Shown here: in pieces, positions 39,400 to 50,676 of the stretch
How positions within the stretch are numbered: the stretch's first letter is position 1
Layout of the letters: each line of letters begins with the position of its first letter
From: Saposhnikovia divaricata
Lineage: Eukaryota > Streptophyta > Magnoliopsida > Apiales > Apiaceae
Length of the DNA: 64,000 nt
Direction: 5' to 3'
Assembly: GCA_036435485.1 (NCBI GenBank)
Contig: CM071596.1
Location: 64,343,001 to 64,407,000 of the forward strand
Position numbers and translations under genes: made by a program
Notes under the pieces: generated by a model
Told to the model about the DNA's origin: nothing
What the model saw: only the letters and a program-made list of their open reading frames with translations
The model's database searches: none

Positions 39400-40884
39400 A
39401 TGGCTCACCAATTTTCCCTTGCTAAAAACAATTTTTATAATATTTCTACGGAAATTGGTGATCAACTCCCGCGGTTTAAGTTTTGGATACGATTTCTCAA
39501 TTTGTATTCCAAAGCTAGCCATGCTTTTACTGCTAAACCTACACTAGTACATGATGCTTTACAGCAATTATGGACTAGTGCGGTTACTTTTGGGAGTAAA
39601 TCAACCCCCTACGGTTTCAGGTTTACCTTAGCGGGTCAGGAATATGAGGTGACCGAAGAAATTGTCAACAGAGTTCTGGGATTCCCAATTAAAGATGCCT
39701 ATGATCCAGAACCTACAGCTACAGAACGCCTCAGATTCTTTGAAGAAATTGGATGTTATCCTCCGAAAGGCCCAATCACAGGAAATATCCAAAAACAATT
39801 CTTCCATGCGGAATGGAATTACTTTTTCGAGGCCATCACAAGATGTTTTCGGGCACGCGAAAAAGACTTTCATCAAATTCCAATTCCAATGCAAACCTTT
39901 GCAGTTGCCCTAGCAAGAGAACTGGATATAAACTATGGACGCATAGTTCTCTCTGAGATAGTGGCCTCAATGGGATCCCTTGCAAGCAGAGACCTCACTA
40001 CAAATGATGTTGTCTGCTGGTTTCCTCGGTTTCTTCAAATGCTGATCAATGACTTAATACCGAAGGATGCTCTTGCTATTAGACAGGGATTTGCCAGAAG
40101 CCCCACATCTGAATCGCTAGGGATGGACACTAAGTCACTTTCAACCATTGCTAATCAGGATAAACATCAAGGTAAACCAATGTCTACTCCTGAAAATATA
40201 CAAATGTGGCTTAGATATGATGCAGGAGTTACCAATTTGGAGGCATCATCACAAGTTTCATCATATGCTCAAAATCCATCTGTTCATGCTGAGGCATTTG
40301 ATGAGATTCCTGATGAGGAAAGCGATGATGCACAAGGTAATCAATCAAGTAATCTCTCTCTGCATACTATTCATTCCTCCTCCTATGTTTCTGATTCCGC
40401 GACCCAAGAGACTGCTAACCCGCAGGATCTATCCCAGGGTAAGAGCCATATTTCTGACTCTGAGTCTGATACACATTCCTATTCTCTATCACCCCTGTTA
40501 ACGGAAGTCAGAAAACCAGCACGTATATATATACAAGATGATGAGGAGAGTGAACCCGAAGAGCAGCAACTTATTCGCAAGAAAGCTAAACTTTTCCACG
40601 CAGCTACTTCACAACCACAGTCAAACCCTAGAGTGTCACACGCAACCACTCCACCTCACGCGAGTGGTTCACCCCTTGAACAATCTGCACATAGGGATTT
40701 TGATTTTGGTGAGAATGATGTACCTCTTGAAGATACTGTTGCTTCAAGAGGACATGAAGTCGTAAGAACTTCAGCCGTACCTTCACCGGTACGTACTGAT
40801 GCTGCAAAGAGGATCGGTTCTGATGTCGTACAAGGACACTTTGCAGCCTCTCAGCCTGAGATTCCAACTCAGGAACAAACATAA
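39400..40884 (+). pseudogene. Copia-2 third ORF, N-terminal part
   Basis: ATG at 39400 (MAHQFSLAKNNFYNIS). The N-terminal domain corresponds to that of Copia-1 ORF3: FKFWIRFLNLYSKAS, YEVTEEIVNRVLGFP, LDINYGRIVL and CWFPRFLQMLINDLIP. A Ser-rich acidic middle follows with a basic LIRKKAKLF. A TAA at 40882-40884 ends the frame, but the same frame is open again at once, so I read it as a nonsense mutation. No signal peptide or membrane segment is visible. Confidence 0.8.
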
Positions 40885-41862
40885 TTTGATCCCATAACTG
40901 TCAACAACATTTCTTATCAATTTTCTGCAGGTACTGCTTCATTATTTGGATCAATCATTGAAGACATACACGAGCGTGAGACAGGGAGTGTGTGTGAGAG
41001 GTTAGGGAGAGAGGGACCTTCATTTTCAAGGCCCGAAACCGAGCGTCAAATACCAACAGAACGAGTATTAGAGCGAGGTCACCTAAACCAAACACCGTCC
41101 CTTAACATTGAAAATCTTGATACGCGTATGACTTCTATGGAAAATCAGATGAAGCAGTTCGGACAGACGATGGGGCAGTTTGGGATGAACATTGGAAACA
41201 ACCAAAGGGCTCTAGACGACTACGCAGCAAGAATGGCAAGTCAAGCTACAGCTTTTGATGATTTGACAAATAAGGTCAATGACTTGGGCCATGCTGGTGG
41301 TGTCTTGGGAAGCACTCTCAATGAGAGGATGGGGGCATTGGAGTCTACAATGCATACAATGGCTGTGGAGATCAGTAGAATGATGTTCGCAGTCAGGAGT
41401 TTTGTGCCCCCGGAGTGCTTCGAGTCGCAACAACCTCCCCCCGATGCTGGTGCAGGTGGTGCAGGTGGTGCTAGTGGAGCGGGAGCCTCTGGTTCTGGTT
41501 TTGGAGGTTCTTATGCAGCTGGTGGATCTGAAGACCAAGGTGGAGCTCAAGATAACTCACCTAAGGGGGAGAGTGGAAAGGAGACGAGACAGCAGGCAGT
41601 TCACATCGAAGAAATTGAAGAACCCGCTGATCTTGTCAAGGAACCAGAAGTTGAGCCGTCTGTTGATGAAGAGGCTCTGAGGATGAGAAAGGGTAAGGCA
41701 GTAATGGTTGATGAACCATTTGTTGACCTGAGTCATCAGGAAACAGTACAGGAGGTACTTGACTCAGATTCTGACATGGAAGAAGTACCGTTGGCACACG
41801 CTATAAAAAAAATCTTTGAGGGAACAAGGTGGAGGTGCTGGGATGTCTTCCGGAATGCCTGA
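40885..41862 (+). pseudogene. Copia-2 third ORF, middle part
   Basis: Same frame as the N-terminal part. It contains helical segments with M/Q heptads (MENQMKQFGQTMGQFGMNIG, MGALESTMHTMAVEIS), a Gly/Ala/Ser-rich low-complexity stretch and an acidic region with KGKAVMVDEP. At a run of eight A residues (41804-41811 region) the reading frame shifts: this frame ends soon after at 41862, while the homologous continuation is in the next frame. A one-base homopolymer slip is the simplest reading. Confidence 0.75.
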
Positions 41863-43423
41863 AGAATTTCTTGTTGATGAGGAAACCCTTAAAACTCAAC
41901 AGTTAGCCTTGGAACAAGCTCAGTTCTATAAAATGAAGATGATGCAAGAACATGCTGCGTTCCTAGAAAAGAAGGTGGAGCTACAAGGGAAGCAGTATGA
42001 TCATGAGCTTGCAAGGCTAGCTGATCCTCAAGTTGATCTAGACAAACGAAGGATAGGGCAGAAATGGGATGAAGCAAGGAAGATAATGATGGGACCCTGT
42101 GCGAAAGGAGTTCATAACAAGGATGCAGATGATCTGTTCTACAACTTGAATTTGCAGAATCCAATGACTGGGGACTATATAAATGCTTTGAAGAGATTAA
42201 TTTCTAAAGTCAGGGTTGGATACAATGCAAATCTTAAGGAGTGGCAGGTTATCTTTTCTTTGGTAGAAGGAGTCCCAACATCTTTCTTATATGTGGATGA
42301 CCAATTCATATTGAGAAGATCTGCGTCAGAGTTATTCTTGCTAGCGACTAAAATTCAATACTCTCAATCTGAGGAGCTAAGCATTCTGTACAGGGATCAG
42401 TTAATGCAGCTAGCAGAGGACAAGGGTCCAGAATTCTCAGCATATCCAAATTTTGTCCGGATGGTAGTTGACGGAAAGATGAAGAGGGTTAGCATGGAGG
42501 AAAATGATCTAATGGAGCTTTCAGTGGAATCTCTCAAAGCTGTCTGTAGACAAATGATGAGTAAGGGATTCGCTTCGGAGCTTAAAGATAAATCCGTGAA
42601 GATTATTGAAAAAGTTATATTCAAAAAGAGCAATGAGGTGTGGAAGTGTGATGTCATTGCTCCAAACCCTCTTGATGACGTGAAGATTGAGCCGGAGCTG
42701 ATAGAGAAGAAATGGAATATTCTTCAAGCCATGAAGAATGTAGATGAAGCTCTGACTCTTCCTTCTGGAGCACTGGAACAAGGAGAGATAAGGGAGGCAA
42801 TTGGTGTTCCAGGAAGTGATAGTGTATACTGGATACATGCTTATGTTGAAAATACAGCTGATGCCTTAGTATTCATAGATGCAGACCAGAATCAAACAAT
42901 CTTGCATATGAGTAGACAATGGCTGCTACGGACTCAAGATGCTGCATTTCTGGAGAGAGTATTATATGTATTCAAATGGGGCGAAGTGGAAGATAAGTTT
43001 GTGGAAGAAAAGCAGAGACTCATGAGTTACCTGTCTGAAGTAGTAGTGGAAAAGAAGCGAATGGAGCGAGATGCGGCTAGTGTCCACAATACTAACCGTG
43101 TCAAGGGCTACCCCAAGATGATCTATTGTCAGTTTAAAGCTGATAAAACACATTGGAAATCTCAGCTCATAATGAAGAACATTGAGGATATTCCAAAGAT
43201 CAGAACTACTCAGGAGGTGGACAAACTCAGAAGGCTTTTCAAACATCCTTATCCAGAGCCCAAGAATCCTCTAGAAATGGAAGCTGTAAGTCTGTTGAAT
43301 GCTAGGTGGAAGCAGCTTAAAGATCCAGTGTACAAGAAAGAACAGCAGCAGAAGGAGAAGCGCAAAAGGCAGAAAGAAGAGAGAGACCAAGCTGCTGAAG
43401 CTAGAAAGAGGAAACGGAATTAG
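41816..43423 (+). pseudogene. Copia-2 third ORF, C-terminal part with basic tail
   Basis: About 535 codons, open. It starts with a helical Gln/Lys-rich coiled coil (QFYKMKMMQEHAAFLEKKVE), then a region matching the C-terminal domain of the Copia-1 and Copia-3 ORF3 (KWDEARKIM, RLISKVRVGYN, SELFLLATKIQYSQSEEL). A long extra C-terminal region ends in a strongly basic tail (KRKRQKEERD ... ARKRKRN), a good nuclear-localization candidate. The apparent start is only the point where the frame opens after the A-run frameshift, not a real initiation site. Confidence 0.78.
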
Positions 43424-43753
43424 GGTTAAAGGTCAGAGTGGTGTGAACTTGAAGTTGGAAAAACTTCATGTCTTTCGGTTGCTTTAACTCACTTGAGGAA
43501 AATTCACCTTAGAGTGAATCCAATAAGGTGATACAAGTTTGACTAAAAGGTATGAAATAATCCAGGTGATAGGAATCACTCAAATGATCTTTAATTCGAA
43601 GTTCGAATTCTGTTTCTAGTTTAAGTTCTTTGCATTGTTTTCAAGTACTTTTCAATTGTATATTATTCAAGACTGTAATGTTAATTATCTTTTCTCGTCT
43701 CATTGTTTAGTTGAGTTATCCTTCATTAATTTGAATGTCATTGTTAGACAATC
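43424..43753 (+). other. Copia-2 3' untranslated region before PPT
   Basis: AT-rich, with no gene. It holds one AATTCGAAGTTCGAATTC palindrome at about 43592-43609 that resembles the element's motif. Confidence 0.6.
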
Positions 43754-43767
43754 AAATTGGGGGAGAT
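43754..43767 (+). other. Copia-2 polypurine tract
   Basis: AAATTGGGGGAGAT directly before the 3' LTR. Confidence 0.93.
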
Positions 43768-45081
43768 TGAAAGGCAGAGTGTGTAAACTTGTAACACTAT
43801 AACTAATGTAACCCAACTAAAGGAAAAGATACTTAACCAGAAGACAATCAAGAACAAGAAGTCACAAGAAATCAACACTAAATGAAGACAAGGTAATTGA
43901 TACAATTCAACATGTTAACTATGATCAAGCCAAGAAGAAATCATTGAGAGAAGTTCAAGTCAAAGTTATTCATGCCTCAGTGATTTGAAAAGCCAAGAAT
44001 CAAGATCATAACTATCAGTATCAATAAGACCAATTGATTTCAAGTGAACAAGAAGGAAAGCAAATATTGGAAAGCCACATTACTAATTGGGTATGGTAAT
44101 TTATTCAAGAAGCAAAAACACTATCAAGACTAGTCACTTATGAACCAGACCGTTGCATCAAGTGTCAGGACATTGATAGCAAGTTTATGTCAGTAATAAA
44201 GATCCATGTTCAAGAGCTTGGTGAAGAATAAAGAAGACATGAAGATATCACAAGTTCAAGATGTGCATTGAAGTTTCAAGTTGAAGACCAGAATATTTTC
44301 TAAGTACTAAATATTCTAGATGACCAAGTAGAATATTTCTAAGTAGAAGTTCTACTTAGAAATTCGAGATGGCTAAGTAGAAATTCTCAAGTAGAAGTTC
44401 TACTTAGAAATTCGAGATGGCTAAGTAGAAATTCTCAAGTAGAAATTCGAGATGGCTAAGTAGAAATTCTCAAGTAGAAGTTCTACTTAGAAATTCGAGA
44501 TGGCTAAGTAGAAATTCTCAAGTAGAAGTTCTACTTAGAAATTCGAGATGGCTAAGTAGAAATTCTCAAGTAGAAATTCGAGATGGCTAAGTAGAAATTC
44601 TCAAGTAGAAGTTCTACTTAGAAATTCGAGATGGCTAAGTAGAAATTCTCAAGTAGAAGTTCTACTTAGAGTGCAGCTTCAACATGACACATGGCATCTT
44701 CTGATTGGCAGATTTCCAAGCTTTCAAGATAAGGCAAGATCTATGTGGACATCATTGGGCCACGTATATCTTAGTCTTTGAAGACTACAGGACATAGATT
44801 ACATGTAGTATAAATAGAAGTACTTGTGTAATGTTTTTGTGAGAGCAATAGTTGAGAGAAACACAAGAAAAAGAGAGAGAGTGCATTCACAGAGCTTAGT
44901 ATCATTCACTTCTCTCTGAACTTCTGTCATACTTTGTAATGAATGTTGTAGCAACCATTTCAAGTTATATATAAGAAATATATTCCTTGAATCTGTGTGT
45001 TCATTTATTGCATCGTATTTATTGCTTCTCATATTCGAAAAGTTGTATTCACCCCCCTCTACAACACATTTGGACCTAACA
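43768..45081 (+). repeat. Copia-2 3' LTR
   Basis: 1314 bp, TGAAAGGCAGAG...CCTAACA, followed by TSD ccttc (45082-45086). It has three substitutions and one fewer C in the C-tract relative to the 5' LTR. Confidence 0.95.
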
Positions 45082-45086
45082 CCTTC

Positions 45087-46979
45087 CCAGAGGAGGCTAG
45101 GGTGATTTTACATGCAGGTACAAATCTGGAAGCAGCTAAGGAATCTGAGAGGAGTGATGTGAGGAATACCATAAAATTGAGTGAAACACATGCACTTTAG
45201 GTGAGTGGATCTCAAAGTGAACGTCAGGTGAGCGCACACACTGACACATACACTCTCTCATTATTAGAAAAGATAACTGCTTTAGAGAAAGAACTTGCAG
45301 TCAGCAAGGCTGAAACAGAAATCCTGAGAGCACAAGTGGGTGAGCGATCTTCTACATCCACCTCTGTCAACAGTCAGCTTGCTGTAATGAAGAAGGACAT
45401 AAACTACTTAAAGACATCTTTCACCAAGAAGATAGAATCTCTCGAACTCTCTCATGAAAAGGCACTTGATGACTCTGGAGATATTACTGTTGCTCAAGAC
45501 ATGTTAATTTCTGAGATTTCCTTGAAAGTTGATAATCTACAGTCAGAGGTACAGCACAATCAAAAATCTACTGATTCTCGTCTGGACCAGATCGAAAAGT
45601 AAAATGCACACCAGGCTAAAGGGTTAAGACATTTGTTTAATCTTGTAAGTCAAAGTCGCAAACCTACAAATGAAGAAATTGAATTCTTTACAAGTAAGGG
45701 TGGTGATGATGATGAACAGGATCCTGAAGCTGGGACAACTGATAAATCTGTAGAGGATTCCTCAACTAAGGGGGAGAAATCAAAGGGGTCACAAGATAAA
45801 ACTACTAAAGAAAGAGAGGGAGGAGAAGGAAAATCTGGTAAATCTGACCAAGGTGAAGATAAGAGGAAGAAAGTAGTTGAAGAAACTGAAGAAGAAATTC
45901 AAGACAAGAACACAGGTTATTATTACACGGGTGAACCGGATAACTTCGATGCTTTTGCTGATCTTGAATTCCCTGATCAAGGTGAAGAACTTCCCGAACC
46001 TGATCTTAGTCACTGGGAAGATGAAGGACCAGTGATATCTGAATTTGAAGCTCAACAAGCTGAGAAAGAATCTGAAGAATTATTTGCTCAAAGGGAAGCT
46101 AATTTGCAATTGAGAGAAGAAAAACTTCAAAAATCTTTAGAGCAAATTGCACGAAATGAAGAACTTCAGAAAGCTGAACAGCAAGCATTACAACGACTAC
46201 ATGCTATAAATGTTGAGAAGAGAAAAACATATATCAGACTAAAGAGCGGTGACAAATGGGAACGTGCTCAAAGAGCAATTGATTCACCTCAGAGTTCTGA
46301 TGATGAAGATCGTCGTCTTGGACAAATTCTTGAGGAATTCAAACTGGCAAATCCAATTCACGAAATGTATATAAAGGCCTTATAGGTAGAAGTCATCAGG
46401 ATAACTACTGCATTTGAACCCAAATCTGATGAGCTAGTAATATTTGTAGATTGTCATAAAGTTGGAACATTCAGAGTATCTATTCAGTTCTTTTATGACA
46501 GATCACTGACAGAGATATGGGTACTTAGGCCTAAGGTAAGAACATCTTCTAAGCTAGGTGTATTGTTACATGAAAAGTTCAAAGAATTTGCTGAAAGAGC
46601 TGGACCAGAAGTGATTAAGGAACCTCCACAAGTAAAATTTCTTAAGGGAGAGGTACTTCACACAATCAATCTTCAGACAGATGAGCTATACGAACATCAT
46701 GCAAAGCACTTGGTATATACTGAATATGCTCTCAGAAATCATGGATACTTGACTGAAGAAAAGGTAATAGCTGCAGATCACATTCGTTCCTATGCACAAA
46801 CGAACATAAAAGATTACAAGAAATTTCAAGGTGAACTGAGAAAGAAGCTTGGAATTCCTTTAGTCTTACCTCAAGGATTGTCATCAAGAAGAGAACGTCT
46901 TGTTGATTCTGATCTACATATGAAACTTCAAGTCACAGATGAGCCAGAAGAAGGAGAATTCAGAAGGGAAGACAATTGA
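45087..46979 (+). pseudogene. Copia-1 third ORF, 3' part, with three in-frame stops
   Basis: Continues the frame interrupted at 18131. Stops lie at 45198-45200, 45600-45602 and 46383-46385, all in the same frame, and the final stop is at 46977-46979. After the first stop there is a strong coiled coil (LLEKITALEKELAVSKAETE), then an acidic/Lys-rich segment with a PPT-like AACTAAGGGGGAG, a long charged helix (LREEKLQKSLEQIARNEELQ) and a C-terminal domain (KWERAQRAID, HAKHLVYTEYALRNHGYL) ending EPEEGEFRREDN. Copia-3 has the same layout. The stops suggest decay, since Copia-3 reads through the first of them. Confidence 0.82.
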
Positions 46980-47231
46980 AGATAAAGAATTGCTCTACAT
47001 GTTATATCTTTAGAGCCTAGATAAATCTTTATAGGAATTTATATCATATGATCAGTCTAGAGGATCATCTATCTTGTATTTATCTTTCATGTTTGAATTT
47101 GGCAAATGTTAAATATAAACCAGAACTTTTTTTTTCATATTTACTTAGTATTTAAAGTTTTATCTTTCATTTGGTTAAGTTGGATTAGTTGAGGTATCCT
47201 CTAGGAATTTGCTTGTTATTATCTAACAAAC

Positions 47232-47245
47232 AAATAGGGGGAGAT
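47232..47245 (+). other. Copia-1 polypurine tract
   Basis: AAATAGGGGGAGAT immediately before the 3' LTR. The 250 bp upstream (46980-47231) are AT-rich and non-coding. Confidence 0.93.
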
Positions 47246-48592
47246 TGAAAGGCATATGACTCAGCCTATTTGTAGTTAGAGGATCCTAATCAACTTAAAC
47301 CAAATTGTAATAAGTAAATATACATATGAACTGTCATAGGAATCTCAAGAAGTATTATATGTCAGAAGAAAGAAGAAAAGTCAATCTATAGTTTTGATTT
47401 CATACACTGGAAGACGATTCAGTTATCTGATCAAGCCCCAGTACAGCATTGAAGTTAATGGATTCATTTGAATAGTGACAGAGATTTTTCGAGTGATAGT
47501 TTGAAGATCAGTTACAGTACAAGAGAATTGAGAGAAGAAACAAACCACAACCTAAAGTCAAAAGTGAAGAAGCATCATTGAAGTTAGTCGTTCATGAACC
47601 AGACAGTACATCGAACGTCAACACAAATCAGTGGTAATTCTTTACTACCTTTAGTGGTTTGTAAGAATTAAATTAATTATTTATTGATTTAATTAAATTC
47701 ATTTATAATTGATATAAATTAATTTAGTTGATTTAATTAAATGAATTAATTCTGGAAGAATTAATTTATTAATTAAATTAATTATTGTATCAATTAAATA
47801 TGAATTAGTTAATCATTAATTAATTAAATGGATCAATATGACTTAAAGAAAGAAGATTGGATTAAGTCTTGGAGGAGGAAAAATTCGGTATGACTTATTT
47901 TAAGTCTTACCGACAGAAGCCTTTTCAGGATTAAGTCTTACAGACCTAATTTATGTCTTACCGACCTCTGCCAGCTGTTGTAAGTCTTACCGACACATTT
48001 TATGTCTTATTAGAGGTTTGTGTAAGTCTTAATGAAAGAAAATCAAGTCTTGGAAGCTGTTTAAGTCATGCTGGAGCAGTTAAATATCCTACAGAAAGCC
48101 AGCAAGACCTGTTACTGATATAAAAGAACAGAACAGACCAGATTAAGTCATAACGGAGAAAACACAGCAGAAAATATTTCATCAAGACCAGAATTCTCTC
48201 TCTCAAGAACACCAAGAACACCAAAGCTTAAAAAATTCCCAGAAATTCAAGTTCTTCATCTTTGTGATATTCTATCCGATAGAACTTGTTTATTTTTGAT
48301 TCTTGTACTACTAGCGAATTAAGTTTCCTAGTTCTTATCTTGATTATTATTAACTAAATTAGAAAAGTTCATGTCGAATTTTCTAATTAGTTATTAACAT
48401 CTTGATAAGTTGTTATACTGATTTTGTAACACCACATCAAGTTAATATACAGTTATATTCAACTTGAAAAATTGTGTTAAATAATTCCGCAGATAAATTT
48501 GTCTTTATCAAATTTAATTTAAAGGACAAATTTCGATAAAAAGGTAAAGATTGTATTCAACCCCCCCTTCTACAATCTTATCGGACCTAACA
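47246..48592 (+). repeat. Copia-1 3' LTR
   Basis: 1347 bp, followed by TSD gcctc (48593-48597). Same motif array (47834-48150) and TATAAAA (48119-48125) as the 5' copy. Confidence 0.95.
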
Positions 48593-48597
48593 GCCTC

Positions 48598-49226
48598 TTT
48601 CTTTTCTGTCTTCTACTATGAATAAGTTTTCACGAGCATGGTATCTATTTCTTTGTGCCAATATTATGCCTACTTCCCATACGGGTGAGGTCACAGCTGA
48701 TAGAGCGATTATTCTTTGGGGCATTCTAAAGGGAAAATACATTAATGTCGCCCATATTGTTCAGCAGAATATTCGCAGGTGTTTAAAGTCTAGTGCACTG
48801 TCATCGATGCCCCATGCTTCTATCATAGTTGGGTTGTGTATGGTTAGTGGTGTTACCTGGGGTGCGGATGAGGAGTTGTAGTCACCTTTGCCGTCCATTG
48901 TTGACGTGTCTATTGATTGGATGCCGGAATGGCAAGGCGGAATCCCACATCCTAGGGGGCTTGGGTATGATGTTCGTGGTGCTGGTACTAGTGGTCAGGG
49001 AGCGGGCGCTCAGCCACGGGTTTCGAGAGTACCAAGGGTTTTAGATGCTCACTTTAGACGCTTGTATAGGCGTATGGATGCTATACATGCTAGTAACCGG
49101 GAGTATGCTGAGGATATGGCTACAGCTTTGAGAGATACTTGTATTCAGGCCCGGTGGCCCGTCTATGGAGCTTGTACACCTTATCCACCGCCAGATACTG
49201 ATTCATCCGAGGATGAGGACGAGTAG
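48598..49226 (+). pseudogene. Athila-1 third ORF, 3' part
   Basis: Continues in register from 7931. It contains NKFSRAWYLFLCANIMPTSH, DRAIILWGILKGKYI, MPHASIIVGLCMVSGV, a TAG at 48879-48881 (in-frame nonsense), then RLYRRMDAIHASNREYAEDM and PYPPPDTDSSEDEDE ending at 49226. The order of motifs matches Athila-2 ORF3 throughout. It was damaged both by the premature stop and by the Copia-1 insertion. Confidence 0.88.
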
Positions 49227-50663
49227 GTATGTTTTCTGCTATCCCTCGTATTTACTTCCATTCAATGCGGACATTGAATATTTTAAGTTTGGGGGTGGTT
49301 TGAGGGATTAGTAGTTGTTGTATTATGTGTTCATGAAGGATTTCATGTTTTGCATATTAGTAGTAGTAATTCATGCATGTATGTTCGTGTTATCTACGTT
49401 TGTTTCATGTAGGACATTCTGTTTTTATTTCTGTATACCATGTGAGTCCATTTTAGTTGCATTTTCATGGCATGCATTTTTCATGATCCCTTAGGACGAG
49501 CTGATTCTGATTGATAGGTAGATGTTTAATTGAGTGTGGTGATGATGAGTAGAGGGCTGATTTATAGTTTCTAGGAAATTGACTTGCATGTTATGGGAAC
49601 AAAATTTTTACACAAACTCATTGGGTGCTTTTGGGCTAGGTTAAGGTCATGCTTGTTTGGATGCTTTGAGATTTAATCACCTGATTATATTTAGAATTTT
49701 CGTTATTCCCTTGATGGCGTAGGAGCATTAAAGTCTAAGTTTGGGGGAAACCAGGGATTTCATGCTAGTTGTATTAATTGTTAAATAATGGCTAGGTGTC
49801 AAATGGCTAGTAGCCGGCTCATATTTATATGAGTAGTCTAGGGTTGGAAATGAGAAAGGCTCATTCCAGATCGCAGAAAAAAAAAAAGAAAAAAAAACAA
49901 AAAAAAAAGAAAAAAAAAAAGAAAAAGGAAAGAAAAAAGAAAAAAAAAGAGTCAATAAATTGTTTATATGCAAAATTAACCAGAGTGAGCTCTTTAATAC
50001 TCGAGTAATTAAGTCTGAGGGGACTTAGTCTTAGTGACCTAAGGCTTTAATAGTCTGGGATCCACTGACCTAACACTCGCTACATGGGTATTATTGTATA
50101 AGCCTTTTGGGGTCTCATTCATTGCACGGTTAAATAAGCATGCGTATTATATACAGTGTCGTAGTAATAAAGCATGAATACCTGGCTAATTTGAATGAGG
50201 ATGGAGGTGTTCCGAGGTTATGAAGTGTCTACAGTCTATTCTATTTATAAACCTGTGATTGTCTTGGGGAAGGATATGTATGATTTTTTACCTAGTTTTG
50301 GGAGTATTTCTGATGAGCATTGCACACACGCACGTTTCTGTTCATGTATTGTTAGTATACGGGGACTTAGTCGAGCTCTGCTTGGATTTATTTGCATTCT
50401 TTGAGATATTTGTGTGTTAGTTGGTCCTGGCAAGTTTGAAGGGGAACTTTGCATTTTTCATATTAGTTGCATTCATGCATTGCATTGCATTGGATTTTGT
50501 GGGTACATTCGCTATAGGCCCTCACGAGACCTTACTCGTCCACTAGGGCTGCCTATGGGTTTAAAGGGCTTGTTGCATATGCCAAATGCAACCGTGATCA
50601 CCTACGGAAGTGGTACTAGTTAGTTAGTTGTAATTGTTTATGCTTGAGGACAAGCATCAGTTT
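49227..50663 (+). other. Athila-1 non-coding tail between ORF3 and PPT
   Basis: No credible gene. Two AAGTTTGGGGG sites (49285-49295 and 49737-49747) precede the true PPT. A block at 49786-49845 is conserved in Athila-2. An A-rich purine stretch occupies 49877-49951. The remainder is unremarkable AT-rich DNA. Confidence 0.8.
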
Positions 50664-50676
50664 AAGTTTGGGGGTT
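50664..50676 (+). other. Athila-1 polypurine tract
   Basis: AAGTTTGGGGGTT directly before the 3' LTR, identical to the Athila-2 PPT. Confidence 0.92.

Larger units (their letters stand above)
18132..45081 (+). mobile_element. Copia-2: second Sirevirus-type element, about 15.2 kb without Athila-2
   Basis: Bounded by LTRs 18132-19446 and 43768-45081, with the perfect 5-bp duplication ccttc (18127-18131 and 45082-45086), inside ORF3 of Copia-1. Order: PBS, leader, gag (split by Athila-2), pol, motif-rich spacer, ORF3, PPT. The LTRs differ by three substitutions and a one-base C-tract change (about 0.2%). The proteins are clearly diverged from Copia-1 and Copia-3, so it is a separate family of the same lineage. 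Confidence 0.95.
7932..48592 (+). mobile_element. Copia-1: Sirevirus-type (SIRE/Maximus) Ty1/Copia retrotransposon, about 13.7 kb without its nested guests
   Basis: Bounded by LTRs 7932-9275 and 47246-48592 and by the perfect 5-bp duplication gcctc (7927-7931 and 48593-48597). Internal order: PBS, gag, pol (PR-IN-RT-RNaseH, the Copia order), motif-rich spacer, ORF3, PPT. Twelve substitutions and one 3-bp indel separate the LTRs (about 0.9%, counted by eye), so it is older than its guests. Copia-2 occupies 18132-45081 within ORF3. Confidence 0.95.

Noticed and set aside
40789..40930. Possible intron (GTACGT donor to TTTTCTGCAG acceptor) removing the TAA in Copia-2 ORF3
   Set aside because: The 142-nt removal would break the reading frame, so this donor-acceptor pair is not supported, although the acceptor-like site remains notable.
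39400..43423. Viral envelope or fusogen gene in Copia-2
   Set aside because: No signal peptide, hydrophobic fusion segment or C-terminal anchor is visible; the tail is highly basic instead.
45789..46058. Minus-strand ORF with hydrophobic residues
   Set aside because: Antisense shadow of the acidic/Lys-rich part of Copia-1 ORF3.
49728..49973. 81-aa minus-strand ORF rich in Phe
   Set aside because: Translation of the A-rich purine stretch of the Athila-1 tail on the opposite strand.
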